The notes under the pieces: model-generated | The model's database searches: none | Seen by the model: the letters and a program-made list of their open reading frames with translations, nothing else | Told to the model about the DNA's origin: nothing | Program-made: the position numbers and the translations under genes | Shown here: piece by piece, positions 1 to 9,218 of the stretch | Layout of the letters: each line of letters opens with the position of its first letter | Position numbering within the stretch: position 1 is the stretch's first letter | From: Fluviispira sanaruensis | GTDB lineage: Bacteria; Bdellovibrionota_B; Oligoflexia; Silvanigrellales; Silvanigrellaceae | Direction: 5' to 3' | DNA: 64,000 nt | Assembly (NCBI RefSeq): GCF_004295685.1 | Contig: NZ_AP019368.1 | Coordinates: forward strand, 2,625,501-2,689,500

Positions 1-424
1 CTTTTGATTTATGCTAAATGACGCATAGCTAACTTTAATTTCATTAGATTTATTTGATATAACTTTTAATCAAAAAGCCTGTCCGATGAATATTCGAACA
101 TTGTTAGATTATGTGAAGTGGTTAATATTTACAAATCATAATTAAAAATTGCTTCTAAGTTACATCCTCCTAAAAAAAATTTAAATAGAGTTAATAAATC
201 CTATAAGATTGTTACTTTATAAATAAGTTTTTTTAAATTATTTATTTTTTAAAAATAAAATCTTATTATTTTTAAAAAATAAATAATAAGATTTTATTAT
301 TATAAGATAAGTTTACTATAATTTATTAAATTTTAACTTGACTCATAAATTTCAATACATTAAAGATAACATAATTTGTTTTTGCTACTTGGTAATAATA
401 ATGTAATAAATAGGAGTTTTTGCT
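1..424. other. AT-rich non-coding region
   Basis: No convincing coding frame is visible here. The stretch is extremely AT-rich and holds a compound palindrome (238-298, listed separately). A Shine-Dalgarno-like AGGAG sits at its right end, just before the ATG at 425. Any promoter of the following gene would lie between about 300 and 410, but I cannot pick -35/-10 boxes with confidence because the whole region looks like -10 sequence. Confidence 0.5.
238..298. repeat. AT-only compound palindrome
   Basis: A perfect 21-bp inverted repeat has arms at 238-258 and 266-286. It overlaps a second inverted repeat, about 15 bp, with arms near 254-268 and 284-298, so two alternative hairpins share sequence. 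It is almost pure A/T. It could be a terminator for a gene left of the window, a cruciform-forming site, or a low-complexity accident. It lies upstream of the secreted-protein gene at 425. Confidence 0.6.
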
Positions 425-2125
425 ATGTTTATAAATACTAAATGTACCTTGTTTTTTTCATCACTATTTCTATCAAATATTGCTTTAGCAGGTGGACCTA
501 ATATTGTAAATCATTGTGCTTTTAAAGGAGTAAATCACCCAGAGAACGCAAATGGCGTAATGTTTGATGAAGAGTGCCAAAACGCCTAAGTTCTTCCACC
601 TGAGGTTGGTAAAGTAACTGTGAGCGCAGTACAACAGAATTTAAATTTTGGATTTTGTTCTGCAATGAAAATCGATCAAAATTCAGTTAGAGAAAGCTCA
701 AAAATTAGAGAAAATATACTAATAAAAATAAATAAAATGATACAAGAACTTGATCCTTTGGATAAAGAAAAAGAAAATCTCTATAAAATATTAATAACTA
801 AAAAATCAGAAAGAGAAGTCGCCTATAATAAGTTTGAAGAAATAAAAGTTAAAGAGGTAAAACTTGGAAAGGAAGTAGATATTGCTAGAGGTATATATGA
901 AAAGTTATTTCGGAAAGATCCAAAATCTCCTAAAACTGCTGAGGCTAAAAAAGTGCTAGATGATCTAGTAGAGGATTATACAACTTTATTAGATTTTGAA
1001 TTCTATCCTGCAGAAAAAGAATTAGCAAGAACTTCCAGAGAAGTTAAATTAGCTTCAGATCAATACGACTATATTTATAATAGATTTGAAGAGTTATTAA
1101 AGCCATTACAAAGTTTACAGGCAGCTGCAGATAATATAACTAATTCAGCTCTTAACTCTTATCAAAGATATGCCTTACTCGAGGGAATATCCGCAAATCT
1201 TTTATTCAATTCAGATACAAGTAATTTGGTGCAGAAGTACCAGGAGAAGAATAAAAATATAAATATTACATGGCAACCTATGCTTATAAAAAACGCGTTA
1301 TTCAATGCTTATTTAAAAGAAACTGATTCGATGCCCGACTCTACTTTCTCAGTTCTTATGGATGCTTATATCCCTGGAGTGAGCTATCAGACGCTTAAAA
1401 ATCTCGATCCAAAAATTCCTTTACCTTCATTAAATGAAAAAGAGAGTAAGCAGGATGAATTTTTCGGCAGTACTTCTGGAAGAGTAAAACTCAATCTTCT
1501 TGGAGGATGCACTTATTATGATAATGTTAATCAACCGGTTAAAGCAAATGATATAAATAATATTTCCGCAAATATTGCTTTGAATGTTAACTATACTTAT
1601 CAAGTCAAAGGGAGAAGATCTTTTACCGCAAAATATCACTTATATAATTTATATACAAGGATAGAAAGCAAGTCTACATCAAGAGGATGGTTTTCGACAT
1701 CATCTGCTCACTCTATTGTTGAAGAAAAAGATTCTGGAGATTGGTTTGAAATTAAATTTAATGGAGACAATGGAGAATTTCAATACACACCAAGAGAACA
1801 AAGTGAAATTACGGCTGAACAAAAGAAACTTTTGCTTGATCGTGTTCTTATACTTGCTGGTAAACAAAATGCAGGCTCAACTCCTCCAAGTATAATACAA
1901 CCACCAATTTCTGGTATCTTATATGCTGCAGATAGGATTGAAAGATGTAATTATTATTATTGCCAAGTAGGCTCCTTCTTTATAGGCACTATTGGCTCAA
2001 TTTTTGGTGGATCAAATGCTTCTTCATATTTTAAAACACAAGCAAATTTCTGGCCCGAAGATAAAGTTAATGGCTATCAAATCTTAGATCGCTCAAGTAA
2101 GGTTTCATTTGCTAGTAAAATGTAA
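425..2125 (+). pseudogene. Secreted protein of unknown function, interrupted by in-frame TAA
   Basis: ATG at 425 follows a good AGGAG about 8 nt upstream. It opens a frame encoding a clear Sec signal peptide (hydrophobic core, cleavage after SNIALA) and about 32 mature residues, then TAA at 587-589. The same frame continues without further stops to 2125, so a single codon splits a 566-codon frame. The downstream part can only start at GTG 620, which has no well-placed Shine-Dalgarno and no signal peptide. It contains a long charged helical, probably coiled-coil segment (roughly residues 30-190 of the downstream part) and a C-terminal region rich in beta-type sequence with several cysteines. 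I do not recognise the family. It may be a recent nonsense pseudogene, a sequencing error, or a readthrough gene. Two more exported or anchored proteins follow in the same direction. Confidence 0.65.
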
Positions 2126-2176
2126 TCTGATATAGTGCTTAGAATAGATTCTAAGCACTCTCAAAAAGGTTAAAAT

Positions 2177-2984
2177 ATGTCGATAAAAAAAAATATTTGT
2201 TTTAATATTTATTTTTTCCCAAATAGTATCTTGTGGCGAGAAGTTTTCCATAGAGAAAAAGGAAATACAGGATCGTCCAGATGATAATGTGCAAAAACCA
2301 GATCCTATTGAAGATACAGTGCAGACTGTAGAATTCAAAATGTATATTGAAAATAGTATTAAACCAGTTTTATTAAATGTTAAAAAGAAAAAAACTAGCG
2401 CTGATGTTAAAGTAGTCTCATTTCCTAATCATTTTTTAGGTTCTTTAGCTTTTAGAAAAAATTTTGTTAACCCAGATGAATGTAACAATGTTAAGAATAC
2501 AGCTAGGTTGTATAAAGTAAATTCTAGTTCTGGAAGTAGAACAGGTATAAAGCTTATGGTTAGAAATGCGAATTTGCGAATAGATTTGAATTCTTACATA
2601 AAGTTTGCAGATCAAGATTTTGAAGTTGATGTAAAAAAATTTATATCAAAAAAACTTGGAATTTCTGAATTTCAAATTAAATATGATAATAACTTTAAAT
2701 TAACAGATGCCAATATTGATATTACTTATAAAGAACAAGCCATTTCTAATCTTATTGATGAAAAACATGAGTTTGATGAAAGTTTACACGATTTTAAAAA
2801 TATAATTATGAATACCAAAGGATACACTTCTGTTCAAAATAAATTTAAAGATCTTGTATGCGATTTATACTCAGGAAATGCCAAGTTAACTATGGAATTT
2901 AAAGGAAGATACAATGAAGATGATAAAGATTTTATAGCCCTTGTAAATTTTGATAATATTAAATCAATAAATGAAAGTAATTGA
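2177..2984 (+). pseudogene. Lipoprotein of unknown function with A9 frameshift in signal peptide
   Basis: The frame ending at 2984 is open well upstream of its first in-frame ATG-like start and encodes a lipobox (IVSCG) near 2230. The only sensible start, ATG 2177, is one base out of frame with it. Between them lies a run of nine A (2185-2193). With eight A the product begins MSIKKIFVLIFIFSQIVSC, a textbook lipoprotein signal, and the protein would be 268 residues. As written, ATG 2177 reads into a stop near 2281. The mature part (231 residues from 2289) is lysine- and asparagine-rich with no family I recognise. Possible explanations are true mutation, transcriptional slippage, phase variation at the A run, or a sequencing error. 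The stop overlaps or abuts the next gene, suggesting one operon. Confidence 0.65.
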
Positions 2985-2985
2985 A

Positions 2986-3483
2986 ATGAATTTTTTTAAA
3001 AAGTATAAATTTCTACTATTTTTTTTCTTAACCTTAGTAATTTTAATTGTAGGAAAATCTATCTTAATAGAAGAGGAAAAATCCGAAATAATTATTTCGA
3101 GTTCAGAAGTAAAAAGCAATAATAGTAAAATTGAAGTTCTAAAGAATGAGCGCAATATAAACAAAAACATAGCCGATGAAGCAACAAAAAACGAATTCGA
3201 AAATTTTGTCAACAGCACGATACCTAGTAATATCAATGAAGCGCAACAAGAAGTTAATTTTTTAGAAAAAAAACTCAAGGATGAAAATGCAGTTGAAAGA
3301 CTTAATAACAATTCAGTTAGCACTGTAGAAAGACAAAATTATCAACAAATTTATAAACGCTTGAGTCTACTATCTAAATACATTATGGAAAAAGACTACG
3401 AAAACTTATCTATTAAAGTTTCAGATTATGAAAAGGAACTTGTAAAAAATCTTGAAGATTTAGGAGTAAAAAAGAGAAATTGA
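2986..3483 (+). CDS. Small membrane-anchored protein, unknown function
   Basis: One N-terminal transmembrane segment (about residues 6-23 after the start MNFFKK) is followed by a charged, helical, probably coiled-coil periplasmic domain of about 140 residues. I prefer ATG 2986, one base after the upstream stop, because it gives the usual short basic N-terminus. ATG 2971 in the same frame is an alternative that overlaps the lipoprotein gene by 14 nt. The tight spacing implies translational coupling with the lipoprotein gene, so these three exported or anchored proteins may act together in the envelope. No known domain is recognisable. Confidence 0.6.
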   Translation: MNFFKKYKFLLFFFLTLVILIVGKSILIEEEKSEIIISSSEVKSNNSKIEVLKNERNINKNIADEATKNEFENFVNSTIPSNINEAQQEVNFLEKKLKDENAVERLNNNSVSTVERQNYQQIYKRLSLLSKYIMEKDYENLSIKVSDYEKELVKNLEDLGVKKRN

Positions 3484-3794
3484 TTAATAAAAAATTTTAA
3501 AATGTAAGTTAAGTTGAATTTTAGGTAAATGAAAAATTTTTAACTTATATTTATAAAACCCCACAAAAATATACTTTGAAATAAAGACTGAGCAAAAACC
3601 ACTCAAGTCATACCAAAAAAACGATTTTAAAATATAAGTTGTCTTAATTAGAATTAATTGAAGCAGGGATATAGGCCTTTACAGAGGACATTTGCGGCCA
3701 GCAACTCTGCCCTCTGTAAAGGCCTATATCTCTGCGCATTTTAAGAAAAAAATAAGTAATAACTTATATATTTAAAATCTCTCGAAATAAAATA
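3484..3794. other. Intergenic region with nested inverted repeats
   Basis: This stretch lies between a rightward operon and a leftward gene, both of which end here. No ORF is supported. It contains 11-bp inverted repeats (AACTTATATTT near 3542-3552 and its complement near 3630-3640), a further copy of the AACTTATAT motif near 3761, and a strong GC-containing hairpin at 3663-3735. The nested arrangement is more than a simple terminator needs. Confidence 0.5.
3663..3735. repeat. Long near-perfect hairpin, 25-bp arms
   Basis: Arms at 3663-3687 and 3711-3735 are complementary over 25 bp with a single mismatch (a G-T pair in RNA). They enclose a 23-nt loop containing GCGGCC. Arm content is mixed and much more GC-rich than the flanks. 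There is no T run directly after either arm, so it is not a canonical intrinsic terminator. It may be a small non-autonomous mobile element (MITE), a structured RNA, or a transcription barrier between convergent genes. Confidence 0.7.
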
Positions 3795-4316
3795 TTATTT
3801 AGATGTTGCTATACTTTCTAATACCTGTTCCTTAGTTAAATATTTATTTTCAGGAAGTTCGAGATCATATTTGATTTTCATATCTCTTTCACGCCAATTT
3901 TTTACAGTGGAAAAAACCATTGGTAAAGTATGACCTACTGAATATTTCATAAAACCATTATAAAAAATATTATCATCGATAGCAAAAAGGGATGATTCTA
4001 TCGATTGGTATTCAGCTGCACTTATATATTTATAGCTTGGATCTAATTTTGTACAAGCATTTACAATTGCATCAATCATGGGCGCGCCCCCATTGATGAC
4101 AAAATATTTAAATTTAGATCTATTATCTAGATAATTATTCCAATGTCCAGAAACTGAAGCAATGAGCCCAGGATTTTCTTTATCCACAAGCCAAAAGAAT
4201 TGCCGATCCTTAGTAACACATCTAATTTGGGTGGTCTCTTCTGCTTGGGCATTCATATGAATAAGAGCTATTGGTGACATAGCTAAGGAAATGATAGACA
4301 AAATTTTTTTGTACAT
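3795..4316 (-). CDS. Exported protein of unknown function
   Basis: The 173-residue product starts with a classical signal peptide (basic N-terminus, hydrophobic core, cleavage near HMNAQA). The mature part is about 145 residues with two cysteines (in IRCVTK and NACTKL) that could form a disulphide in the periplasm. No catalytic motif or known family is recognised. GGGGTG lies about 7 nt before the ATG. The gene stands alone between the hairpin region and the recD2 terminator. Confidence 0.7.
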   Translation of the reverse strand: MYKKILSIISLAMSPIALIHMNAQAEETTQIRCVTKDRQFFWLVDKENPGLIASVSGHWNNYLDNRSKFKYFVINGGAPMIDAIVNACTKLDPSYKYISAAEYQSIESSLFAIDDNIFYNGFMKYSVGHTLPMVFSTVKNWRERDMKIKYDLELPENKYLTKEQVLESIATSK

Positions 4317-4357
4317 ACGGCACCCCGTTATTTTATTTTTAACTAGAAAATTTTATA

Positions 4358-4392
4358 AAATATCACAACATATTTCTTATGTTGTGATATTT
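4358..4392 (-). terminator. Intrinsic terminator after recD2
   Basis: A perfect 15-bp stem has arms at 4358-4372 and 4378-4392 and a 5-nt loop. The outer A/T pairs give a U tract when read leftwards. It lies downstream of the recD2 stop and upstream of the exported-protein gene, so it probably ends the recD2 transcript. Confidence 0.75.
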
Positions 4393-4479
4393 TATTAAGA
4401 TCATTTTTATTAATTGTCAAAAAATTATATTTTATTAATTATTTTTTAATTGATATATTAAATTTATGTATTTAAGACT

Positions 4480-6813
4480 CTATATCTCAGTTTGATTATC
4501 TGTCCCTAATAGAAGTCCATCTAAAAAAGTATGTCTTTTAATAGCATTTTGACTGCCAATTGCTTTTTTCACAGCCCAGTCTTCACCAATAATAATAACA
4601 AATTTGCTCGCCCTTGTGATTGCTGTGTATAAAAGATTTCTATCAAGCATTGTAAAATATACACCAAACATGGGAATGATACACAAAGGAAACTCCGACC
4701 CTTGTGATTTATGCACAGTCATAGAATAGCAAAGTTGTAAATCATCTATTTCTTCGTCCGCATAAGTAACTAAACGATCGGAAAATTCGATTGTTGCCTC
4801 AAGCTTTTCTTTTGTTTTCACAATAGTCTTACAATATCCCAAGTCACCATTAAAGACATCAAGCTCATAATTATTTTTGGTCTGAATAACTTTATCACCT
4901 TCGCGCAAAATCCCTCCATAAGGTAACGAGCATTCCTTTTTATTTTCAGATGGAGGATTTAATTGACTCTGCATTATTTTATTAATATTTTCTTGTCCCA
5001 CATCGGTTCTGCGCATGGGCACTAAGATCTGACAGTTTTTAATGGGGTCAAGGTCATAAATATTTTTTACCGTTTCAGCTAAAAATGGCAAAAGCATTTC
5101 AAAAAATGTCTGTTGTGAACAGGGAATAAAAGCTAAAGGTTCCGCACGGGGAAATGTTGGAATCCGACTGATATAACTGTATTCAGGTTTTTTGCCTGAG
5201 ATAATTTCACGCGCCGCCAAAGGAATAGGACTTTCTGAACTCTGACGAAAAATCTGGGTAAGACGTGCTATGGGAGCCTGTCCAGAAGAAATAATATCGC
5301 GCAAGCAATTTCCAGCCCCCACGCTCGGCAACTGATCCACGTCACCCACAAGGATCAGTCTACGATTGGGCCCTAATACTGAGAGGAGAGAATGGAGTAG
5401 GTCAAGACTGAGCATTGAACTTTCATCGATAATGACAACATCCACATTGTCCAGCGCACCTGTATTCCCTTCGAGTTCTTCAATTACATTTTGAGTTTCA
5501 TCTTTATTTTTTCTCCCAAGCCCTAAAAGTTTATGCAAAGTGCTCGCTTGTTCGCCAATAGAAGCAGTCATTCTTTTTGCTGCCAATCCCGTTGGGGCGC
5601 ACAAGGCCACACGGCGATTTAGGGCTCGCTGCAACCCATAGATCGCTTTCAGTACAAATGTTTTTCCACAGCCAGGCCCACCTGTTAAAACCATAAAGCG
5701 CGAGCTCAGGCTCATTTGCACGGCGGAGTGTTGTTCCTGCGAAAGCTTATCCCAAGGTAAGTTAGGAAAAAGCTCTTGAAGAGATTTTTCATTTTGGACA
5801 ATATCATTTTCTTTGTGTTCAAAAAAAGATGGAGTTCTTAATAAGCTCTGTATAAATCCTGAGACTTCATCTTCCATACGAAGAACTTCTGGCAAATAAA
5901 ATAAGATCTCTTGCACAGATTTTTCTTGCAAAGATTTAAATTTTGCCGTTTCACGAATAAGAAATGTTTCTTTTTTTTCTTCACGATTTTTTTTATAAAT
6001 GAGGCGCAACTGCTCAAGCACATATTCACGCGAAAAAGTAGGATCGAATTTTCCTCCGAGTAAATCACGTGCTTTATCCACCAATTGATCGCGCGGCAGA
6101 CAGCAGTGTCCCTCATCTTGCGCAATCTCAAGCGCATAGATAAAAGCAGCTTCTATTCTAAAAGGAGATGTCGTTGGCAATCCTAACTTTTGTGCTATTG
6201 CGTCGGCGCGTAAAAAACCCACTTGGCGAAAGTCTGCAATCAACCGGTATGGATTTTCCATAAGATTGGTTAATGAAGCTGCGCCATATTTTTCATATAT
6301 TTTTTTGGCAAAGCGAGGTGGGATATTGTGTTCATGGAGAAAAATCATGACATTTCTGAAGACTTCGTCTGTCACCATCATGGTAATGACATTCTCAGCA
6401 ACTTTTCGCTTCTTTTCCCCAAAAAATGCGAAAATCTTTTCTTTCTCATCACGGCAGATTGTGACGAGATCATCGATATTTTTTACCAGTAATTTATCAA
6501 CGAGTTTTTTGGCTGTTACCTCGCCAACACCTTTCACGTTATTGGCCAAATAGGGCGCTATTCCAGAGAGCTCAGCAGGCCGAGTGGGTTCGGAATATAT
6601 TGCCACAAATGTCTGCCCGTATTTAGGTGAATTCTCCCATTGTCCAATGATTCTATAGCGTTGCTTTGCATCTGCCTTTTGTGAAACTTGAATTTTACCT
6701 GAGACACGAAAAGCTTTGGCAGAGAGAGCATCGATAAATTCTGCTACAAGAAAGTCGCCTCTTTCTGATTCAAAAATAACTTTAGAAAGCATAGCAACAA
6801 CTTCTAGGGACAC
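4480..6813 (-). CDS. recD2: RecD2-type ATP-dependent DNA helicase
   Basis: A superfamily 1B 5'-3' helicase of 777 residues, in the RecD/TraA family but with the long N-terminal region typical of RecD2 (no RecBC partner). Visible features are helix-hairpin-helix-like sequence around residues 90-200 (GVGEVTAKKLVDK), Walker A GGPGCGKT near residue 380, the DESSM box, GDVDQLPSVGAG, and the C-terminal TVHKSQGSEF motif with YTAITRA. The start is GTG at 6813, with AAGAGG about 7 nt upstream. It is expected to act in DNA repair and fork processing. It is monocistronic, with a terminator at 4358-4392. Confidence 0.93.
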   Translation of the reverse strand: MSLEVVAMLSKVIFESERGDFLVAEFIDALSAKAFRVSGKIQVSQKADAKQRYRIIGQWENSPKYGQTFVAIYSEPTRPAELSGIAPYLANNVKGVGEVTAKKLVDKLLVKNIDDLVTICRDEKEKIFAFFGEKKRKVAENVITMMVTDEVFRNVMIFLHEHNIPPRFAKKIYEKYGAASLTNLMENPYRLIADFRQVGFLRADAIAQKLGLPTTSPFRIEAAFIYALEIAQDEGHCCLPRDQLVDKARDLLGGKFDPTFSREYVLEQLRLIYKKNREEKKETFLIRETAKFKSLQEKSVQEILFYLPEVLRMEDEVSGFIQSLLRTPSFFEHKENDIVQNEKSLQELFPNLPWDKLSQEQHSAVQMSLSSRFMVLTGGPGCGKTFVLKAIYGLQRALNRRVALCAPTGLAAKRMTASIGEQASTLHKLLGLGRKNKDETQNVIEELEGNTGALDNVDVVIIDESSMLSLDLLHSLLSVLGPNRRLILVGDVDQLPSVGAGNCLRDIISSGQAPIARLTQIFRQSSESPIPLAAREIISGKKPEYSYISRIPTFPRAEPLAFIPCSQQTFFEMLLPFLAETVKNIYDLDPIKNCQILVPMRRTDVGQENINKIMQSQLNPPSENKKECSLPYGGILREGDKVIQTKNNYELDVFNGDLGYCKTIVKTKEKLEATIEFSDRLVTYADEEIDDLQLCYSMTVHKSQGSEFPLCIIPMFGVYFTMLDRNLLYTAITRASKFVIIIGEDWAVKKAIGSQNAIKRHTFLDGLLLGTDNQTEI

Positions 6814-6880
6814 TTATAACCTCTTATATTTACTTATAAATAAAAAAAGAACGAAAACAACAAAAAAACAGATCCAAAGC

Positions 6881-6910
6881 TTGCACTTATTTTTTTTATG
6901 TGGCAAGTAT
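6881..6910 (+). promoter_or_regulatory. Putative sigma-70 promoter for tRNA-Pro pair
   Basis: TTGCAC at 6881-6886 and AAGTAT at 6905-6910 are separated by 18 bp and end about 12 bp before the first tRNA. The position fits a tRNA promoter; the -10 match is only moderate. Confidence 0.4.
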
Positions 6911-6922
6911 CCCTTCACAAGT

Positions 6923-6997
6923 CGGGGGTTAGCGCAGTGGTAGCGCATCTGTCTTGGGAGCAGAGGGTCGCGAGTTCGAATCCCGCATCCCCGACCA
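6923..6997 (+). tRNA. tRNA-Pro (TGG), copy 1
   Basis: A 75-nt cloverleaf with encoded CCA. The acceptor begins C1-G72, characteristic of proline tRNA, with one G-T pair at position 6. The anticodon loop is CTTGGGA, so the anticodon is TGG. The T stem carries an apparent A-C mismatch that is also present in copy 2. It is the first of a tandem pair 92 bp apart. Confidence 0.93.
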
Positions 6998-7014
6998 TTT
7001 TTCTTAGTTTTATT

Positions 7015-7089
7015 CGGGGATTAGCGCAGTGGTAGCGCATCTGTTTTGGGAGCAGAGGGTCGCGAGTTCGAATCCCGCATCCCCGACCA
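7015..7089 (+). tRNA. tRNA-Pro (TGG), copy 2
   Basis: Almost identical to the tRNA 92 bp upstream. It differs at acceptor position 6 (A, giving a perfect acceptor stem) and at loop position 32 (T), and has the same TGG anticodon. The flanking spacer is also similar, pointing to a local tandem duplication. Probably co-transcribed with copy 1. Confidence 0.93.
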
Positions 7090-7123
7090 TCTTCTTAGTT
7101 TTAATTCATATCTTCTCTATTTT

Positions 7124-9088
7124 CTACTCAATTTTTCTCACTAAAGTTTCTAGCTGAACAGCGATTTCACTCAAAGATTTTGCCGCAGTTAAAACCTGAT
7201 CAGCACCTATCGTGGTTTCATTGGCAGCAGTTGAAACAACTTTTACATTTTCCGCAATGTTCAACACACCTTTTGTTGATTCTTTTACTACGCGGGAAAC
7301 TTCATTGGTTGTCGCCGCTTGTTCTTCGACTGAAGCAGCAATTGCTGTGGCAATGGTATTCAATTTTTCTATTGTTTGCGCAATTTCAGTCACAGCCTGA
7401 ACGGAACTCTGGCTATCTCTTTGAATGCCTGTGATTTTATTTGTAATATCTTCCGTCGCTTTTGCTGTTTGCTTTGCAAGTTCTTTGACTTCGTTTGCCA
7501 CCACTGCAAAACCACGTCCTGCATCCCCTGCGCGCGCAGCTTCAATTGTTGCATTTAAAGCCAAAAGATTTGTTTGCTGCGCAATAGAACTGATTACCTT
7601 GATCACATGACCAATTTCCTGACTGCTTTCACCCAGTTTTGTAATGGTGGCACTCGTTTTTTGCGCCTGCTTAGAAGTTGTTGCACTCGTTGCAGAAGCC
7701 TCAGAGGCATTGCGAGTGATCTCTTTAATCGCTTCAAACATTTCTTCGGTATTGGTTGCAACAGTGCGAACACCTTGCGAAACTTCTTCAGAAGCAGAAG
7801 CCGTAGAAATTGCGACTGAGGATGTTTTATTGGCATTGGCACTCAACTGGGTTGCGGTTGCAGTTAATTCTGTCGCAGCAGCAGCCAATTGACGAGAAGT
7901 TTCGGAAAGAGTTCTTATAACATCCAACTGAGAATTTTTTTGCTCTGTGATATCAATCGCATACTTAACAACTTTAAAAATTTTACCTGCGAGATCGAAA
8001 ACAGGTACATAGGACGCTTGTAACCACACATGCTTTCTCAGTTTATCGAGGCGCAAAAATTGCCCACTTTGAAAAAGACCATTTGCTAAATTCAGCCAAA
8101 ACTCTTTGTATTTTGGACTTTGCACCAGCTCAGGCGGACAAAATATAGAATGATGCCGGTTTTTAATCTCATCCAATTTATATTTAACAGCATTTAAAAA
8201 ATTATCATTCGCAGTTAATATTGAGCCATCTGGATTAAACTCAATCACCGCTTGCGCTCTGCTCAAAGCTTCGAGCTGTGCATCTTTTAATTTTTGTGCA
8301 CTTATATCAGATGCATATTTAACAACTTTATATGGCTTTCCATTTAAGTCTAAAATTGGATTGTAAGAGGCTTGAATCCAGACTTCCTTACCACCTTTGC
8401 CTAGACGTTTGTACTCTCCTGCATCAAACTCACCTCTACCAAGTTTATTCCAAAACTCTCTATATTCTGGTGAATTTACATAACTCACATCACAGAAAAT
8501 GCGGTGATGCTTACCTTTAACTTCCGCAAGGGAGTAGCCAAGCAAATTTAAAAAGTTATCATTTGCTGTTTGTATGATGCCATCCAAAGAAAATTCTATC
8601 ACCCCTTGGGACTTAGCAATGGCCGCCAATTGGCCTTGAAAATCGCTGTTTAACACTTTATGATGAGTGACATCCGTAGCATATTTAACAACTTTTAAAA
8701 CTTTGCCATTGCTGTCGAAAATAGGGTTGTATGAAGCTTGGATCCAGACTTCTTTTCCATCTTTACCTATACGTTTGTATTCACCTGCATCGTATTCCCC
8801 ACGGTTGAGCTTTGCCCAGAAATCTTTATATTCATGGGAATTTGCATATGCTGGAGCACAAAATATTCTATGGTGTTTGCCTTTTACCTCAGCCAATGAG
8901 TAGCCCAGTATACTCAAAAAATTGCTATTTGCAGTAAGTATATCTCCATCTATGGAAAACTCAATCACGCCTTGAGATTTGTTGATAGCTGCAAGCTGCC
9001 CTTCAAGCTCAATCACTCTCATTTCATTTGTCTCATTATCCAAAGCGCCTAAATTAGCAATATTTGCCAAGGGTACACCGGTGCTCAT
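7124..9088 (-). CDS. Soluble methyl-accepting chemotaxis protein with three PAS domains
   Basis: No transmembrane segment. Three consecutive PAS/PAC repeats occupy roughly residues 30-395, each with the variant [16 protein letters not shown] or similar and a W(I/L)QASY segment. A methyl-accepting signalling domain follows, with the hairpin tip [20 protein letters not shown] and [12 protein letters not shown]. It probably senses a cytoplasmic signal (redox, ligand or energy state). The start chosen is the ATG at 9088 because AAGGAG lies 7 nt upstream; a frame extension to 9118 lacks such a site. The signalling domain is very similar to that of the double-PAS receptor at 37908, so the two probably share a kinase array. 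Confidence 0.92.
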   Translation of the reverse strand: MSTGVPLANIANLGALDNETNEMRVIELEGQLAAINKSQGVIEFSIDGDILTANSNFLSILGYSLAEVKGKHHRIFCAPAYANSHEYKDFWAKLNRGEYDAGEYKRIGKDGKEVWIQASYNPIFDSNGKVLKVVKYATDVTHHKVLNSDFQGQLAAIAKSQGVIEFSLDGIIQTANDNFLNLLGYSLAEVKGKHHRIFCDVSYVNSPEYREFWNKLGRGEFDAGEYKRLGKGGKEVWIQASYNPILDLNGKPYKVVKYASDISAQKLKDAQLEALSRAQAVIEFNPDGSILTANDNFLNAVKYKLDEIKNRHHSIFCPPELVQSPKYKEFWLNLANGLFQSGQFLRLDKLRKHVWLQASYVPVFDLAGKIFKVVKYAIDITEQKNSQLDVIRTLSETSRQLAAAATELTATATQLSANANKTSSVAISTASASEEVSQGVRTVATNTEEMFEAIKEITRNASEASATSATTSKQAQKTSATITKLGESSQEIGHVIKVISSIAQQTNLLALNATIEAARAGDAGRGFAVVANEVKELAKQTAKATEDITNKITGIQRDSQSSVQAVTEIAQTIEKLNTIATAIAASVEEQAATTNEVSRVVKESTKGVLNIAENVKVVSTAANETTIGADQVLTAAKSLSEIAVQLETLVRKIE

Positions 9089-9218
9089 AAAGAAACTCCT
9101 TAATAAAGTTTGTTTCACTTACGTTTGCAGTATCGGCAATTAAATAATTTTAAAATGGAAATCGAAAATATAATAAAACAAGCTGAATTTATTTTTATCT
9201 ATCTAATATCACTTGATT

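Noticed and set aside
587-589. Recoding of the TAA as a special amino acid
   Set aside because: Selenocysteine and pyrrolysine use TGA and TAG; TAA is not a known recoding codon for them. Plain nonsense mutation, readthrough or error remain.
7180-7892. Several open frames antisense to the triple-PAS chemoreceptor
   Set aside because: They mirror the alanine/threonine-rich codon pattern of the receptor signalling domain and have no ribosome sites or family features.
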